The notes: a model not told the origin generated them from the letters alone. A DNA stretch of 64,000 nt from Bacteroidota bacterium (GCA_018266915.1 JAFDZM010000042.1:43108-107107), one strand, 5' to 3'; numbered from the stretch's first letter, positions 45,129 to 53,645 are shown. Program-made: numbers and translations.

Positions 45129-46115
45129 TTATTGCGGATTCCAGCCATCCTTACCGGAAAGAATATTCTTAAGTGTGTATCGCTCTGCTTCTTTCCTAGT
45201 TAGTTGATGCGACCATGGAGCCCGGCCCGAAACATTTGCACCTGACCCGCTGCTTTGGTACTCAGCAAAAAATGCGGTTTTCTCGTTTTCAGGATTTCGC
45301 CAGTTGTCCCAGGCGGTGGGTACAATGTGTGATCCTATTTCTGTATGGATATAAACCACTTTGGCATAAGGGCGCCAGGGCCTTCCGAGATGCGCTTTTT
45401 TGACTCCGGTATCCGCAACCAGCTGGCAGTCGAGAAATACAAAACCATACTGCTGGCGTGGGGTGGTAGACGCGGCAGTGACAAAGGAATTGGAAAGACA
45501 TTTTATGGTGCAGTGATCGAATACCGCAGTAGCTTCGCCAAAAATAAAATCGGTGGTTCCTTGTATAAAGCAGTTCTTATAGTATTGACGGCTGTTTTCA
45601 GTGGCAGCATATAAAGTATCCTGGTTACCAAGCAAAAGGCAGTTGCTTATTTTACATCTGTCACCTTCGACATGCAAGGCCACGGCCTGACCAACACGAC
45701 CTGAGGCGTTTTCTATCGTAAGATTCTCCGCAATAAAATCATTTCCCTGTACCAAAACCGTGTATGAAGTGTAGGTGGTAAATTTATTTTTGCCAAAGGC
45801 ATCTTTTCCTTGCGGAACTGGCTTGCCGGAATAGTCGTCATTGGTAATGATCGTAGTCGATTTATCTTCGCCAACTAATGATATCTTGCTTTTCCATGAA
45901 GGGATGACCAGCTTTTCGTGATAAATGCCTTTTTTAATATTGATAGTAACCTGCGCCTGCGATAGATCGCGAACAGCATTTACCGCTTCCTGTATGGTTT
46001 TGAAATCGCCGCTGCCATCCTGTGCAACTGTAAAGTGCGTTGGATAAGTTGTAGACTGGGCCATCAGCGAGGAAGCAATAAACAGGTTTACGATCAACAC
46101 GACTAACTTTTTCAT
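45129..46115 (-). CDS. Exported pectin methylesterase, CE8
   Basis: Removes methyl esters from homogalacturonan so that GH28 and PL1 can cut it. Signal peptide of about 19 residues (ending LMAQ). Beta-helix enzyme with VAQDGSGDFKTIQEAVNAVR at the start, QAVALHVEGDRCKISNC, GNQDTLY (Gln of the oxyanion hole and first Asp nearby), TTDFIFGEATAVFDHC (second catalytic Asp), and HLGRPWRPYAKVVY with the essential Arg and Trp. The tail SHQLTRKEAERYTLKNIL is also typical. At 328 residues it is a single domain. It sits between GH28 and uxaB in the operon. Confidence 0.95.
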   Translation of the reverse strand: MKKLVVLIVNLFIASSLMAQSTTYPTHFTVAQDGSGDFKTIQEAVNAVRDLSQAQVTINIKKGIYHEKLVIPSWKSKISLVGEDKSTTIITNDDYSGKPVPQGKDAFGKNKFTTYTSYTVLVQGNDFIAENLTIENASGRVGQAVALHVEGDRCKISNCLLLGNQDTLYAATENSRQYYKNCFIQGTTDFIFGEATAVFDHCTIKCLSNSFVTAASTTPRQQYGFVFLDCQLVADTGVKKAHLGRPWRPYAKVVYIHTEIGSHIVPTAWDNWRNPENEKTAFFAEYQSSGSGANVSGRAPWSHQLTRKEAERYTLKNILSGKDGWNPQ

Positions 46116-46121
46116 CCCGCA

Positions 46122-47777
46122 CTATTTAATTATTGTAAGTGAATGGCTGTCGGCGCCTTTGCCGAATGCAGTTTGAGTTGTAGCTTTTGTAGGATCGGTG
46201 TGGGTAACATTTATTTCCGATGAGCCCTTACCTTCCACAGAAAACAAGAGTTTCGCCCGGGCGTAGGTCAGATGATCGAATGTCACCTTGCCGCTATTCT
46301 TTATATTAATCAGGGGAGAAGTATCCTTACAATCGAGATAAATGTTTTTTAGTGAAATACCTGTTGCCTCTGTTATCTCGACGCCTTTATTCGTTTTTAA
46401 TACCAGGTTTTGCAGGTTGATGTTTTTGATGTGCATTTCGGGCAGGCCCCTGATCTGCAAGGCTTTTTCGGCGCCATTACAAACAACATTGTCTACATAA
46501 AAATCTCTGAACTGTGGTGTCGCTTCGGTTACAGGAATGCGATTCGCATCACCGTTTGTATCATCGTCACCGGGAGATTTGCCCATATAATACATGTCAA
46601 AAAGTATAGCATTGGTTCTGATATCCCGCATGCTGATGTTTTTGATATATATTTTCTCAACAATACCGCCGCGCCCGCGTGTGGTTTTGAAACGTAGGCC
46701 GACATCCGTACCGATAAAAGTGCAGTCGTACACAAATATGTTGTGTGCCCCGCCTGACATTTCGCTGCCGATTACAAAGCCGCCATGTGCACGATAGACC
46801 ACATTGTTTCTGACAACTACATTCTCTGTTGGCATCCCTCTGCGGCGGCCTTCTTCATCACGGCCCGATTTGATGCAGATGCCATCGTCGCCGGCGTCAA
46901 AAGTGCTGCCTTCTATCAATACATTTTTGCAGGACTCTACATCGATGCCATCACCATTTTGTGCATTCCATGGATTTCGCACACGTACATTTTGCAGGGC
47001 AAGGTCCTGGCACATCAGCGTGTGCAGGCACCATGCGGGTGAGTTCTGGAAAGTAACACCTTCCAGCAAGATTTTTTTGCAACTAGTAAGCACCAACAGA
47101 TTTGGACGGAAGAAATCTTTCATCGGCTCATAATCTTTCAGGTTTTTCCCGGCAGCTATTGTCCCGGCGTCAGGCGTTTTTAACCCGTTAACATAGCTTT
47201 GAGACGGATACCACGCTTTCCCGTTTTCGCTGACAACACCTCCCGAAGCTACAAGCGCTTCCCATTCCTGGCCGGTGAGTCTTTCTTTTGATATGGCTCG
47301 CCACGCTTCGCCATGCCCGTCAATGATTCCTTCACCTGTAATGCCAATATTTTCGAGATCAGTGCCCGAGATAGGCGATTGATTGCGAACCGCTGTGTGG
47401 CCTTCATAATTTCCTTCGATCAGCTGGTATTGGCTTTTATCATCTGTAAATTGCAGCAATGCAGCCCGGCTGATATGCAAATTGACATTGCTCTTTAAAA
47501 CGATAGGGCCGGTAAGCCAAAGCCCCTGTGGCACCAATACAACACCACCGCCTTTTGCGTTGCACTCATCAATTGTTTGGTTTATGCTTTTGGTATTGAG
47601 GGTGATACCATCAGCCCTGGCGCCGTAGTTAATGATGTTGAAAGTGTCTTTTTTGAAATGAGGCCTTGCCACCTGCGGCAAATGCTGCCATGAGTAGGAT
47701 TGTGTTTGCGCCGAAGCACTAAGCCATCCCGCCAAAACGCAGGTGATAATCCAAAAGCATCTTCTTGTAATGAGCAT
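46122..47777 (-). CDS. Exported GH28 polygalacturonase
   Basis: Hydrolyses alpha-1,4-galacturonan with inversion. Signal peptide of about 23 residues. After FNIINYGARADGITLNTKSI (the usual GH28 opening) come the four active-site signatures. They are NAQNGDGIDVES (first Asp), STFDAGDDGICIKSG (two adjacent Asp), AHGGFVIGSEMSGG (His) and LRFKTTRGRGG (Arg/Lys). At 551 residues it carries extra N- and C-terminal strands, as in exo-acting Bacteroidota members. First gene of the six-gene operon; its upstream region holds a -7 box and an operator. The terminal ATG at 47777 gives a 60-base leader from the predicted start of transcription. Confidence 0.94.
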   Translation of the reverse strand: MLITRRCFWIITCVLAGWLSASAQTQSYSWQHLPQVARPHFKKDTFNIINYGARADGITLNTKSINQTIDECNAKGGGVVLVPQGLWLTGPIVLKSNVNLHISRAALLQFTDDKSQYQLIEGNYEGHTAVRNQSPISGTDLENIGITGEGIIDGHGEAWRAISKERLTGQEWEALVASGGVVSENGKAWYPSQSYVNGLKTPDAGTIAAGKNLKDYEPMKDFFRPNLLVLTSCKKILLEGVTFQNSPAWCLHTLMCQDLALQNVRVRNPWNAQNGDGIDVESCKNVLIEGSTFDAGDDGICIKSGRDEEGRRRGMPTENVVVRNNVVYRAHGGFVIGSEMSGGAHNIFVYDCTFIGTDVGLRFKTTRGRGGIVEKIYIKNISMRDIRTNAILFDMYYMGKSPGDDDTNGDANRIPVTEATPQFRDFYVDNVVCNGAEKALQIRGLPEMHIKNINLQNLVLKTNKGVEITEATGISLKNIYLDCKDTSPLINIKNSGKVTFDHLTYARAKLLFSVEGKGSSEINVTHTDPTKATTQTAFGKGADSHSLTIIK

Positions 47778-47825
47778 TCTCTGTTATAATTCGCAGATGG
47801 TTATAAAACCTTAATTGGTAAATAA

Positions 47826-47862
47826 TGTCAAATTGACAATCAACAAAATTACTCACTGAGTA
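47826..47862. repeat. Two short inverted repeats flanking the GH28 -7 box
   Basis: TGTCAAATTGACA (47826-47838) and TACTCACTGAGTA (47850-47862) are both exact 6-bp inverted repeats around one central base. The first covers the predicted start of transcription and the second overlaps the edge of the -7 box. Neither motif recurs at the other operator-bearing promoters. They could bind an additional repressor or be chance in AT-rich DNA. Confidence 0.35.
47844..47851 (-). promoter_or_regulatory. -7 box of the GH28-CE8-uxaBA-GH105 operon
   Basis: On the minus strand this reads TAATTTTG, a full match to the Bacteroidota TAnnTTTG box. No TTG is seen at the -33 position. The operator at 47891-47912 begins 39 bases further upstream. 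Confidence 0.6.
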
Positions 47863-47887
47863 CTAATAAGAAAGGAAACAGCAAACT

Positions 47888-47915
47888 AAAAACACTCCAA
47901 CGTTGGAGTGTTTTT
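47888..47915 (-). terminator. Perfect 28-base palindrome: uxaC terminator that also contains the GH28 operator
   Basis: Left arm 47888-47901 and right arm 47902-47915 are exact reverse complements, flanked by A5 and T5, 38 bases past the uxaC stop. It can fold in RNA in either direction as an intrinsic terminator. Its centre, ACTCCAACGTTGGAGT, is a 12/12 match to the regulon operator core, so DNA and RNA functions appear to be combined. Confidence 0.75.
47891..47912. promoter_or_regulatory. LacI-type operator of the GH28 operon
   Basis: Core ACTCCAACGTTGGAGT (47894-47909) fits ACTNNAACGTTNNAGT at all 12 defined positions. A central CG within AACGTT is typical of LacI-family sites. It lies 39 bases from the -7 box, centred near -61 relative to the predicted transcription start. 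Confidence 0.68.
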
Positions 47916-47952
47916 AGTAACTGGGAATAGTATTGATGAAAACCGGCCGGTT

Positions 47953-49353
47953 TTAGAATTTGAAGTAGTTACGGGCGTTGTAATAACAAATGTCCTGTAT
48001 GATTTTGCCGGTCCATTCGATATCGGATGGTAATTCACCATTTTCGATATCTTCGGCAAACAGGTTACATAACAGTCTGCGAAAATATTCATGTCGTGGA
48101 TACGACAAAAAGCTGCGCGAATCAGTAAGCATGCCTACCAGTTTGCTTACCAGGCCCATGCTCGAAAGTGTATTCAATTGTTTGGTCATGCCGTCCTTTT
48201 GGTCAAGGAACCACCACGCCGAGCCAAATTGAATTTTACCTGCAACAGTACCGTCATTAAAATTGCCGGTCATTGTGGCAAACAGCTCATTATCGCCAGG
48301 ATTAAGGTTATAAATAATGGTTTTGGCTAATTGATTGGTGCTATCCAGCTTGTTTAAAAAACGAGAGAGGGCCTGTGCCTGTGTAAAATCGCCGATGGAG
48401 TCATAACCTGTGTCTGGGCCGATCTCTTTATATGCCCGCGAATTATTATTGCGCAAAGCACCCAGGTGATATTGCTGTGTCCAGTTTTTCTCGTGATCCC
48501 ATATCGCAAATTCATACAGCATAGCCGATTTGAATTTCAATATTTCAATAGCTTGCAATGATTGCCCGGCACGGATTTTTTTGAAGATCACAGCGATTTC
48601 TGCATCAGTATAATCTTCGGCATACATTTGCTCCAGGCCATGATCGGATACCACGCAGCCGTTTGCTGCAAAGTAATCATGGCGTTTTTTTAGGGCAGCG
48701 AGGTAGTCGGTGTAATCATTAATAGCCGTGTCACTTATTGCTTCAAGTTTTGTAATGTAATCGTTTAGCCCTTTTACATCATCGGCATTCATTGCCTTAT
48801 CTGGTCTGAAGGCGGGGTAGACCTTTACGTTCCATCCGCTTTGCTTTATTTTTTGGTGATGCTCTAAATTATCAATTGGGTCGTCTGTGGTGCAGATCAC
48901 CTCAACATTCATCTTTTTTATAATGTTTTGAACGCTGTATTCGGGAGTCTGCAATTTCTGGGTGCACTCATCATAGATCGTCTTAGCTGTTTTAGGCGAT
49001 AAGATTTCATGCACGCCAAAGTAGCGCTGTAGTTCCAGGTGTGTCCAGTGGTATAATGGGTTGCGAAGGGTATATGGCACCGTAGCTGCCCAGCTTTCAA
49101 ACTTTTCCCAATCACTTTTTGCGCCGGTGATATATTGTTCGTCAACGCCATTTGTACGCATGGCACGCCACTTATAATGATCGCCTCTCAGCCAGATATC
49201 GGTAAGATTACTGAAGTTTATATCAGCAGCAATCTGGGCCGGATCCAGGTGACAATGATAGTCGATGATGGGCATGCCGGCAGCATATTCATGGTATAAA
49301 TGTTCAGCTGTTTTACTCTGCAGTAAAAAATTCTCATCTAAAAAAGGCTTCAT
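47953..49353 (-). CDS. uxaC: Glucuronate (galacturonate) isomerase
   Basis: Isomerises D-galacturonate to D-tagaturonate and D-glucuronate to D-fructuronate, the entry step of hexuronate catabolism. Amidohydrolase-fold enzyme of 466 residues, the usual length. Visible motifs are the metal-binding IIDYHCHLDPAQIAADINF near residue 30, DIWLRGDHYKWRAMRTNGV, VICTTDDPIDNLEHH, FAANGCVVSDHGLEQM, IGDFTQAQALSRFLNKLD and the closing SRSFLSYPRHEYFRRLLCNL. Cytoplasmic, no signal. It has its own promoter and operator upstream, between it and the LacI-family gene. Confidence 0.97.
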   Translation of the reverse strand: MKPFLDENFLLQSKTAEHLYHEYAAGMPIIDYHCHLDPAQIAADINFSNLTDIWLRGDHYKWRAMRTNGVDEQYITGAKSDWEKFESWAATVPYTLRNPLYHWTHLELQRYFGVHEILSPKTAKTIYDECTQKLQTPEYSVQNIIKKMNVEVICTTDDPIDNLEHHQKIKQSGWNVKVYPAFRPDKAMNADDVKGLNDYITKLEAISDTAINDYTDYLAALKKRHDYFAANGCVVSDHGLEQMYAEDYTDAEIAVIFKKIRAGQSLQAIEILKFKSAMLYEFAIWDHEKNWTQQYHLGALRNNNSRAYKEIGPDTGYDSIGDFTQAQALSRFLNKLDSTNQLAKTIIYNLNPGDNELFATMTGNFNDGTVAGKIQFGSAWWFLDQKDGMTKQLNTLSSMGLVSKLVGMLTDSRSFLSYPRHEYFRRLLCNLFAEDIENGELPSDIEWTGKIIQDICYYNARNYFKF

Positions 49354-49382
49354 GATAATTTGACAGAAAATGATCTGCGCGC

Positions 49383-49413
49383 CAAATGTAATCCGCTAAC
49401 AGACACCTACCAA
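49383..49413 (-). promoter_or_regulatory. uxaC promoter
   Basis: Minus-strand TACATTTG (49383-49390) is an exact TAnnTTTG -7 box, with a TTG (49411-49413) 20 bases upstream as the -33 element. The predicted transcript starts about 23 bases before the uxaC ATG. Confidence 0.7.
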
Positions 49414-49430
49414 CGATCGGGCGATTATTA

Positions 49431-49452
49431 TTTACTCAAACGTTACAGTAAA
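49431..49452. promoter_or_regulatory. LacI-type operator of uxaC
   Basis: A 22-bp palindrome in which 9 of 11 base pairs match across the centre; outer arms TTTACT and AGTAAA are exact. The core fits ACTNNAACGTTNNAGT at all 12 positions. It starts exactly 40 bases upstream of the uxaC -7 box, upstream of the -33 element rather than over the promoter. Confidence 0.72.
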
Positions 49453-49466
49453 GTATTCCTGAGAAG

Positions 49467-50510
49467 TTATTTGTAAATGAGTATTGGTTTTGATGAATCC
49501 CTGATGATAACTTCTGTTGGAAGCACAACCTTTTCAAATTCGGTAACCGGGCGTTTACTTTCTATCAGGCTGATAAGCATTTCGGTTGCCTTTTTACCCA
49601 TTTCAAAAGCTGGCTGATAAACAGAGCTTAAGGATGGATTCAATACCTCAGCAAGCCCTGTATTGGTGAATCCTAGCAGCGCAATATCTTGCGGAATCTT
49701 AAAGCCAAGCTTATGAAGCAGTATTAATGTGGTGGTAGTTATCCTATCCGCCGCAGTGAATAAAGCGTCAGGTCTATCAGGGGAGCAAAGCAATTCAGTC
49801 AATGCTTTTTCAATTTCACTAAGATCCCGTCCGCCGTGGAGACAATACTTTATATATTGTTCGTTTACAGGAATATTGTTTTCAGTCATAGCCAGCTTGA
49901 AGCCGTTTAGCCTATCATCGGTAATTGATACGTGGGGTGAGCTGGTAATATGGGCTATTTTACGGTAACCAGCTTCTATCAAACTGTTGGTGGCTTCGTA
50001 AGCGCCCTTAAAATTGTCAGCAATAACTTTGTGCGTTTCAATATCGTCCGTCACACGGTCGAAAAATACGATGGGTAATCCTTTGTCATGTAGTTTTTTA
50101 AGATGCCCAAGATCTTTGGTTTCGTTTGATAAAGAGATAAGGAGGCCATCAATTGCCCTGACGGTAAGATGCTCTACATTTGAAACTTCCAGGTCGTACG
50201 ACTCATGGGTTTGAGTCATGATCACATTATAGTTTTTACTATAAGCGACGGATTCCATTCCATTAATCACCTGTGCAAAGAAATTATTGTCAATGTTCGA
50301 AATCACGATACCCAATGATTTGCTGTTGCCGCGTTTGAGGCTTTGAGCCATAGGGTTGGGACGGTAGTTCAGTCTTTTAGCACACTCAAGAACAGCTTTT
50401 TTTGTTTTCTCGCTGATCTCGTAGCTATCTTTCAGCGCTTTGGAAACTGCCGAAGCGGATATACCTAACTCCCTCGCTATATCTTTAATGGTAACTGCCT
50501 CAAAATTCAT
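49467..50510 (-). CDS. LacI-family transcriptional regulator of uronate genes
   Basis: Full-length LacI/GalR protein (347 residues). The N-terminal helix-turn-helix VTIKDIARELGISASAVSKA and hinge helix region RPNPMAQSLKRGNSKSLGIV are intact. Then comes the periplasmic-binding-protein-like core (GIVISNIDNNFFAQVINGME, AIDGLLISLS, GLPIVFFDRV, DDRLNGFKLAM, DALFTAADRITTTTLIL, ALLGFTNTGLAEVLNPSLSS). It sits between kduI and uxaC, the usual place for a local uronate regulator. The palindromes with AACGTT centres upstream of GH28, uxaC, kduI/yhcH and kdgK are the obvious candidates for its binding sites. The effector is probably a hexuronate or KDG (inference). Whether it represses or activates is open, given where the sites lie. 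Confidence 0.88.
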   Translation of the reverse strand: MNFEAVTIKDIARELGISASAVSKALKDSYEISEKTKKAVLECAKRLNYRPNPMAQSLKRGNSKSLGIVISNIDNNFFAQVINGMESVAYSKNYNVIMTQTHESYDLEVSNVEHLTVRAIDGLLISLSNETKDLGHLKKLHDKGLPIVFFDRVTDDIETHKVIADNFKGAYEATNSLIEAGYRKIAHITSSPHVSITDDRLNGFKLAMTENNIPVNEQYIKYCLHGGRDLSEIEKALTELLCSPDRPDALFTAADRITTTTLILLHKLGFKIPQDIALLGFTNTGLAEVLNPSLSSVYQPAFEMGKKATEMLISLIESKRPVTEFEKVVLPTEVIIRDSSKPILIYK

Positions 50511-50537
50511 TTTATCGTATTCAATTCTCTTTACGCA

Positions 50538-50560
50538 ATACCAACGGTTGCAGTTGGTAT
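50538..50560. promoter_or_regulatory. Inverted repeat upstream of the LacI-family gene
   Basis: Exact 8-bp arms ATACCAAC (50538-50545) and GTTGGTAT (50553-50560) are separated by 7 bases, 27 bases before the regulator's start codon. The odd spacing and sequence differ from the ACTNNAACGTTNNAGT operators. It may be an autoregulatory site, a site for another factor, or a leader hairpin. Confidence 0.4.
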
Positions 50561-50673
50561 ATCATCTTTGTAAACATAAAAATTAAATGTAATAAAATTA
50601 ACCTTGATGGCAAAACGGTGCTATACTCCGCATAAAGGAAAGTCGTAACCGATATAAGTAAATGTTGATAAGA

Positions 50674-51504
50674 TTATCTAATATCCGGAATGCTGATCGC
50701 ATCCATATCAGTATAATCCAGGTTCTCGCCCGCCATACCCCATATAAAGCTATAGTTCGATGTACCGCAGCCCGAATGGATGCTCCATGGCGGCGAAACC
50801 ACTGCGTCATAGTTATTCATGGTAATATGCCGTGTTTCATCACCCTCTCCCATGAAATGGAATATTTTTTGACCTTGTGGCACATCGAAATAAAAGTAAG
50901 CTTCCATACGGCGGTCATGCACATGCGGCGGCATTGTGTTCCAAACACTGCCCTCGTGTAAAATGGTAAGTCCCATCACCAACTGGCAGCTCTTTATGCC
51001 TTCAAGGTGGATATATTTATTGATTGTTCGATGATTGGCTGTTGCAGCGGAACCTAATGTTACTTTAACAGCATCTACGTGTGTCAACAGGGTAGTTGGA
51101 TGTGTTGCATGTGCAGGTGATGATAAAAGGTAAAATACTGCCGGTGTTTTTGCGTCAGCACTAACAAAGCTCACGCTACTTGTTCCTTTGCCTATATAAA
51201 GGCAATCGAGTTTGTTCAGGTTGAAAGATTTGCCATCGGCAATTACCGAGCCTGCGCCGCCAACGTTTATTATTCCTATTTCCCTGCGTTCTAAAAAGTA
51301 ATTAGCCCGTAAGTTATCGTAATTAGGTAGCTTAAGTTCCATATTTACCGGATTTGCAAAACCGACGATCATTCTGTCATAGTGCGTGTAAATGCAGTTT
51401 AACTGACCTGGCTGCACCTGGTTGTCTATCAAAAAGCGTTCACGGATCAGGTCTGTTGGGTAGGTTTTGAAATCATCAGAATGTACACTATGTATTACTT
51501 TCAA
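50674..51504 (-). CDS. kduI: 5-keto-4-deoxyuronate isomerase (4-deoxy-L-threo-5-hexosulose-uronate ketol-isomerase)
   Basis: Isomerises the open-chain product of unsaturated galacturonate, made by PL1 plus GH105, towards 2,5-diketo-3-deoxygluconate. The double-cupin protein of 276 residues has YTHYDRMIVGFANPVN, YFLERREIGIINVGG, LYIGKGTSSVSF and NTMPPHVHDRRMEAYFYFD. The last motif has the zinc-binding His and Glu residues. PPWSIHSGCGTSNYSFIWGM closes the protein. The start is TTG at 51504: the N-terminus aligns with the family there and no in-frame ATG lies upstream. The next enzyme, KduD, is not in the window. Divergent from the yhcH-like gene, with a shared operator between. Confidence 0.95.
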   Translation of the reverse strand: MKVIHSVHSDDFKTYPTDLIRERFLIDNQVQPGQLNCIYTHYDRMIVGFANPVNMELKLPNYDNLRANYFLERREIGIINVGGAGSVIADGKSFNLNKLDCLYIGKGTSSVSFVSADAKTPAVFYLLSSPAHATHPTTLLTHVDAVKVTLGSAATANHRTINKYIHLEGIKSCQLVMGLTILHEGSVWNTMPPHVHDRRMEAYFYFDVPQGQKIFHFMGEGDETRHITMNNYDAVVSPPWSIHSGCGTSNYSFIWGMAGENLDYTDMDAISIPDIR

Positions 51505-51534
51505 TGGCTTATGTTTTTAATGACTATTAATGCG

Positions 51535-51542
51535 CAATTCTA
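51535..51542 (-). promoter_or_regulatory. kduI -7 box
   Basis: Minus-strand TAGAATTG matches TAnnTTTG except at one base. It lies 39 bases from the operator at 51582-51603 and predicts a leader of about 27 bases. Confidence 0.5.
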
Positions 51543-51581
51543 CAATCTTGAGGTATAATTAGAAAGTAATGGATTCATATT

Positions 51582-51603
51582 TCTACTTCAACGTTAAAGT
51601 AAA
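51582..51603. promoter_or_regulatory. Shared LacI-type operator between kduI and yhcH-like gene
   Basis: Core ACTTCAACGTTAAAGT (51585-51600) matches all 12 defined positions, and 9 of 11 pairs of the 22-mer are complementary. It is placed almost symmetrically: 39 bases from the kduI -7 box and 40 bases from the yhcH-side -7 box. Confidence 0.7.
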
Positions 51604-51643
51604 TATTCAGCTTTATACAGGGTGTTTTTGCGTTGGTAGCGTG

Positions 51644-51651
51644 TATAATTG
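51644..51651 (+). promoter_or_regulatory. -7 box of the yhcH-like gene
   Basis: TATAATTG, one mismatch from TAnnTTTG and the same AT change seen at the kduI box. It begins 40 bases after the shared operator and about 24 bases before the ATG. Confidence 0.5.
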
Positions 51652-51674
51652 GTTAACGATTTAAACAATTCAGC

Positions 51675-52286
51675 ATGAAAATATCCAGGGTTATTCCAAT
51701 ATGTATGGCATTTGCAGCGATTTTCACAGGCAATTTGGCCAAAGCCCAAACCAACCCAAACAGCAAAAATGCAGACAAATGGGTAAAAAGTAAAGTATGG
51801 GCCAATGGTTTAAAGGTTAATATATATCCTGAAGTGGATGCAGTGGAATTTAAAAAGCAATATGAAACCAACAAGGCTACCTGGGATAAAGTCTTTAAGT
51901 TTCTCGGCGACAGCAGCAAATTGGCTACGCTGGCTCCGGGTAAATACCCGATAGACGGCAAAAATGCTTATGCAAGCATTACCTATGCACCGTCCAAAAC
52001 ATTTGAGGCTTCTAAATGGGAATCACACCGTAAATACATCGATCTGCAATACGTTATAAACGGCGAAGAGAAAATAGGTGTAGTGCCTCTTTCCAAAGCT
52101 ACCGTTACGGAACCTTACAATGAAGCGAAGGACGTAGCACATTACTCTTCTGATGGAACTTACTATATCGCAACCCCCAAAGAATTCTTTTTATTTTTCC
52201 CGGCGGATGTGCACAGGCCGAATATTAAAGTTGATGGCTATGATCAGGTCAAAAAACTGGTCATCAAGATTGCGTATACGCAATAG
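51675..52286 (+). CDS. Exported YhcH/YjgK/YiaL (NanQ-like, DUF386) protein
   Basis: Signal peptide of about 25 residues (ending LAKAQ) precedes a cupin-like domain of the YhcH/EbgC family. Motifs are WESHRKYIDLQYVINGEEKI with the metal-binding His and Glu/Asp set, AHYSSDGTYYIATPKEFFLF and FPADVHRPNI with the second His. E. coli family members act as sugar anomerases (YhcH on sialic acid), so a mutarotase for a uronate is a reasonable guess. Export is unusual compared with the cytoplasmic enterobacterial proteins. It shares its control region with kduI, and its stop lies directly against the convergent transporter gene. Confidence 0.78.
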   Translation: MKISRVIPICMAFAAIFTGNLAKAQTNPNSKNADKWVKSKVWANGLKVNIYPEVDAVEFKKQYETNKATWDKVFKFLGDSSKLATLAPGKYPIDGKNAYASITYAPSKTFEASKWESHRKYIDLQYVINGEEKIGVVPLSKATVTEPYNEAKDVAHYSSDGTYYIATPKEFFLFFPADVHRPNIKVDGYDQVKKLVIKIAYTQ

Positions 52287-53645
52287 TTACACGTCAATGG
52301 TTGTCGGTTTGCGGGTTAAGATACTGATGATTACCCACGCAGTGATATAGGCCAGGGCGCATACAACAAACATGATAAGATAAGCTGTTTGCGGATGCGA
52401 GCTGTAGGCGGTGTTGAGTATACCCGATAATCTTTGGATGATTACGCCGCCAATGCCGCCGGCCATGCCACCGATACCCGTTACCGAGCCGATTGCTTTT
52501 TTCGGGAACATGTCGGACACGGTTGTAAACAGGTTGGCCGACCATGCCTGGTGGGCCGCAGCGCCAATGCAGATCATCGCTATTGCCAGGGTAGATGCGT
52601 AATTGCCAAATACATCTTTATCACCAAAATATTGTGTTAAGAGCAGCAGCAAGGGGAGGAGGGCGATAATAAACATGGCAGTCATCCGGGCTTTGGATAC
52701 CGGCATACCACGGTTGATCATCATGCGCGGCAGATTGCCGCCATACGTGCTGCCCACAATCGAAATAGCATATACAACGAAAGTTGGCCACATGATCTGG
52801 TGGAGATTCATACCAAATTGCTTTTTCAGGTAGTCGGGCAGCCAGAACAGGAGAAACCACCAGATGCCGTCGGTCATGAATTTGCCCCAGAAAAATGCCC
52901 AGGTTTGTGGGTATCTAAATAGCTTCCACCACGATACTTTTTCACGCACTGCCACATCTTCGGATGGAGCAACGTGCACTGCCAGGTCATCCTCGTGGAT
53001 AAAGTCATATTCTTTTTTAGAAACAAACTGGCATTGGGATGGACTATTATACAGCCAAAACCAAAAGATCAGCCATATAAAACCTGCTGCGCCGGTTATG
53101 ATATAAGCCATTTTCCAACCCTGTGCTTCGCCCCAATGTATCAGGCACCACGGCACGAACAAGGCGGCTATCATTGCGCCAATATTGGCACCGCTATTGA
53201 AAATACCTGTAGCCAGCGCCCGTTCTTTCTTGGGGAACCATTCGGCAACTGCCTTTATCGAAGCCGGAAAATTTCCCGCCTCACCAATGCCAAACAAGCT
53301 TCTCACAGCAGTATGCGTCACCACCGAACTCCCGGCAAAAGCATTAAGGATACCAAATACAGACCACGTAATGAGCGAAATGGCAAGCCCAAGTTTGGTG
53401 CCTATTCTATCGATAACAAGACCGGCGATAACGGTTATTCCTGCATAAAATGCGGTGAAGAAAGAGGTGATATACGAATATTGATTATCTGTCCAGCCGA
53501 AACCACCTTTGGCTATAGGTGTGCAAAAGTAATCTTTTACATAGCTGATAACCTGGCGGTCCATATAGTTAATGGTGGTCGAAAACAGCAGCAGCGTAGC
53601 AATTACCCATCTATAATTTCCAACTCTTTTCTCGTATGTCATCAT
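52287..53645 (-). CDS. exuT: Hexuronate transporter of the MFS anion:cation symporter family
   Basis: Inner-membrane importer with 12 predicted helices. It resembles ExuT: NYRWVIATLLLFSTTINYMD then RQVISYVKDYF at the N-terminus, GEAGNFPASIKAVAEWFPKKE in the helix 4-5 region (the ACS-family signature), and FNSGANIGAMIAALFVPW. The Met at 53645 (MMTYEKRVGNYRW) is preferred; an upstream Met at 53669 would add eight residues and overlap kdgA by 14 bases. Brings galacturonate or glucuronate into the cytoplasm for UxaC. Third gene of the kdgK-kdgA-exuT operon. Confidence 0.88.
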   Translation of the reverse strand: MMTYEKRVGNYRWVIATLLLFSTTINYMDRQVISYVKDYFCTPIAKGGFGWTDNQYSYITSFFTAFYAGITVIAGLVIDRIGTKLGLAISLITWSVFGILNAFAGSSVVTHTAVRSLFGIGEAGNFPASIKAVAEWFPKKERALATGIFNSGANIGAMIAALFVPWCLIHWGEAQGWKMAYIITGAAGFIWLIFWFWLYNSPSQCQFVSKKEYDFIHEDDLAVHVAPSEDVAVREKVSWWKLFRYPQTWAFFWGKFMTDGIWWFLLFWLPDYLKKQFGMNLHQIMWPTFVVYAISIVGSTYGGNLPRMMINRGMPVSKARMTAMFIIALLPLLLLLTQYFGDKDVFGNYASTLAIAMICIGAAAHQAWSANLFTTVSDMFPKKAIGSVTGIGGMAGGIGGVIIQRLSGILNTAYSSHPQTAYLIMFVVCALAYITAWVIISILTRKPTTIDV

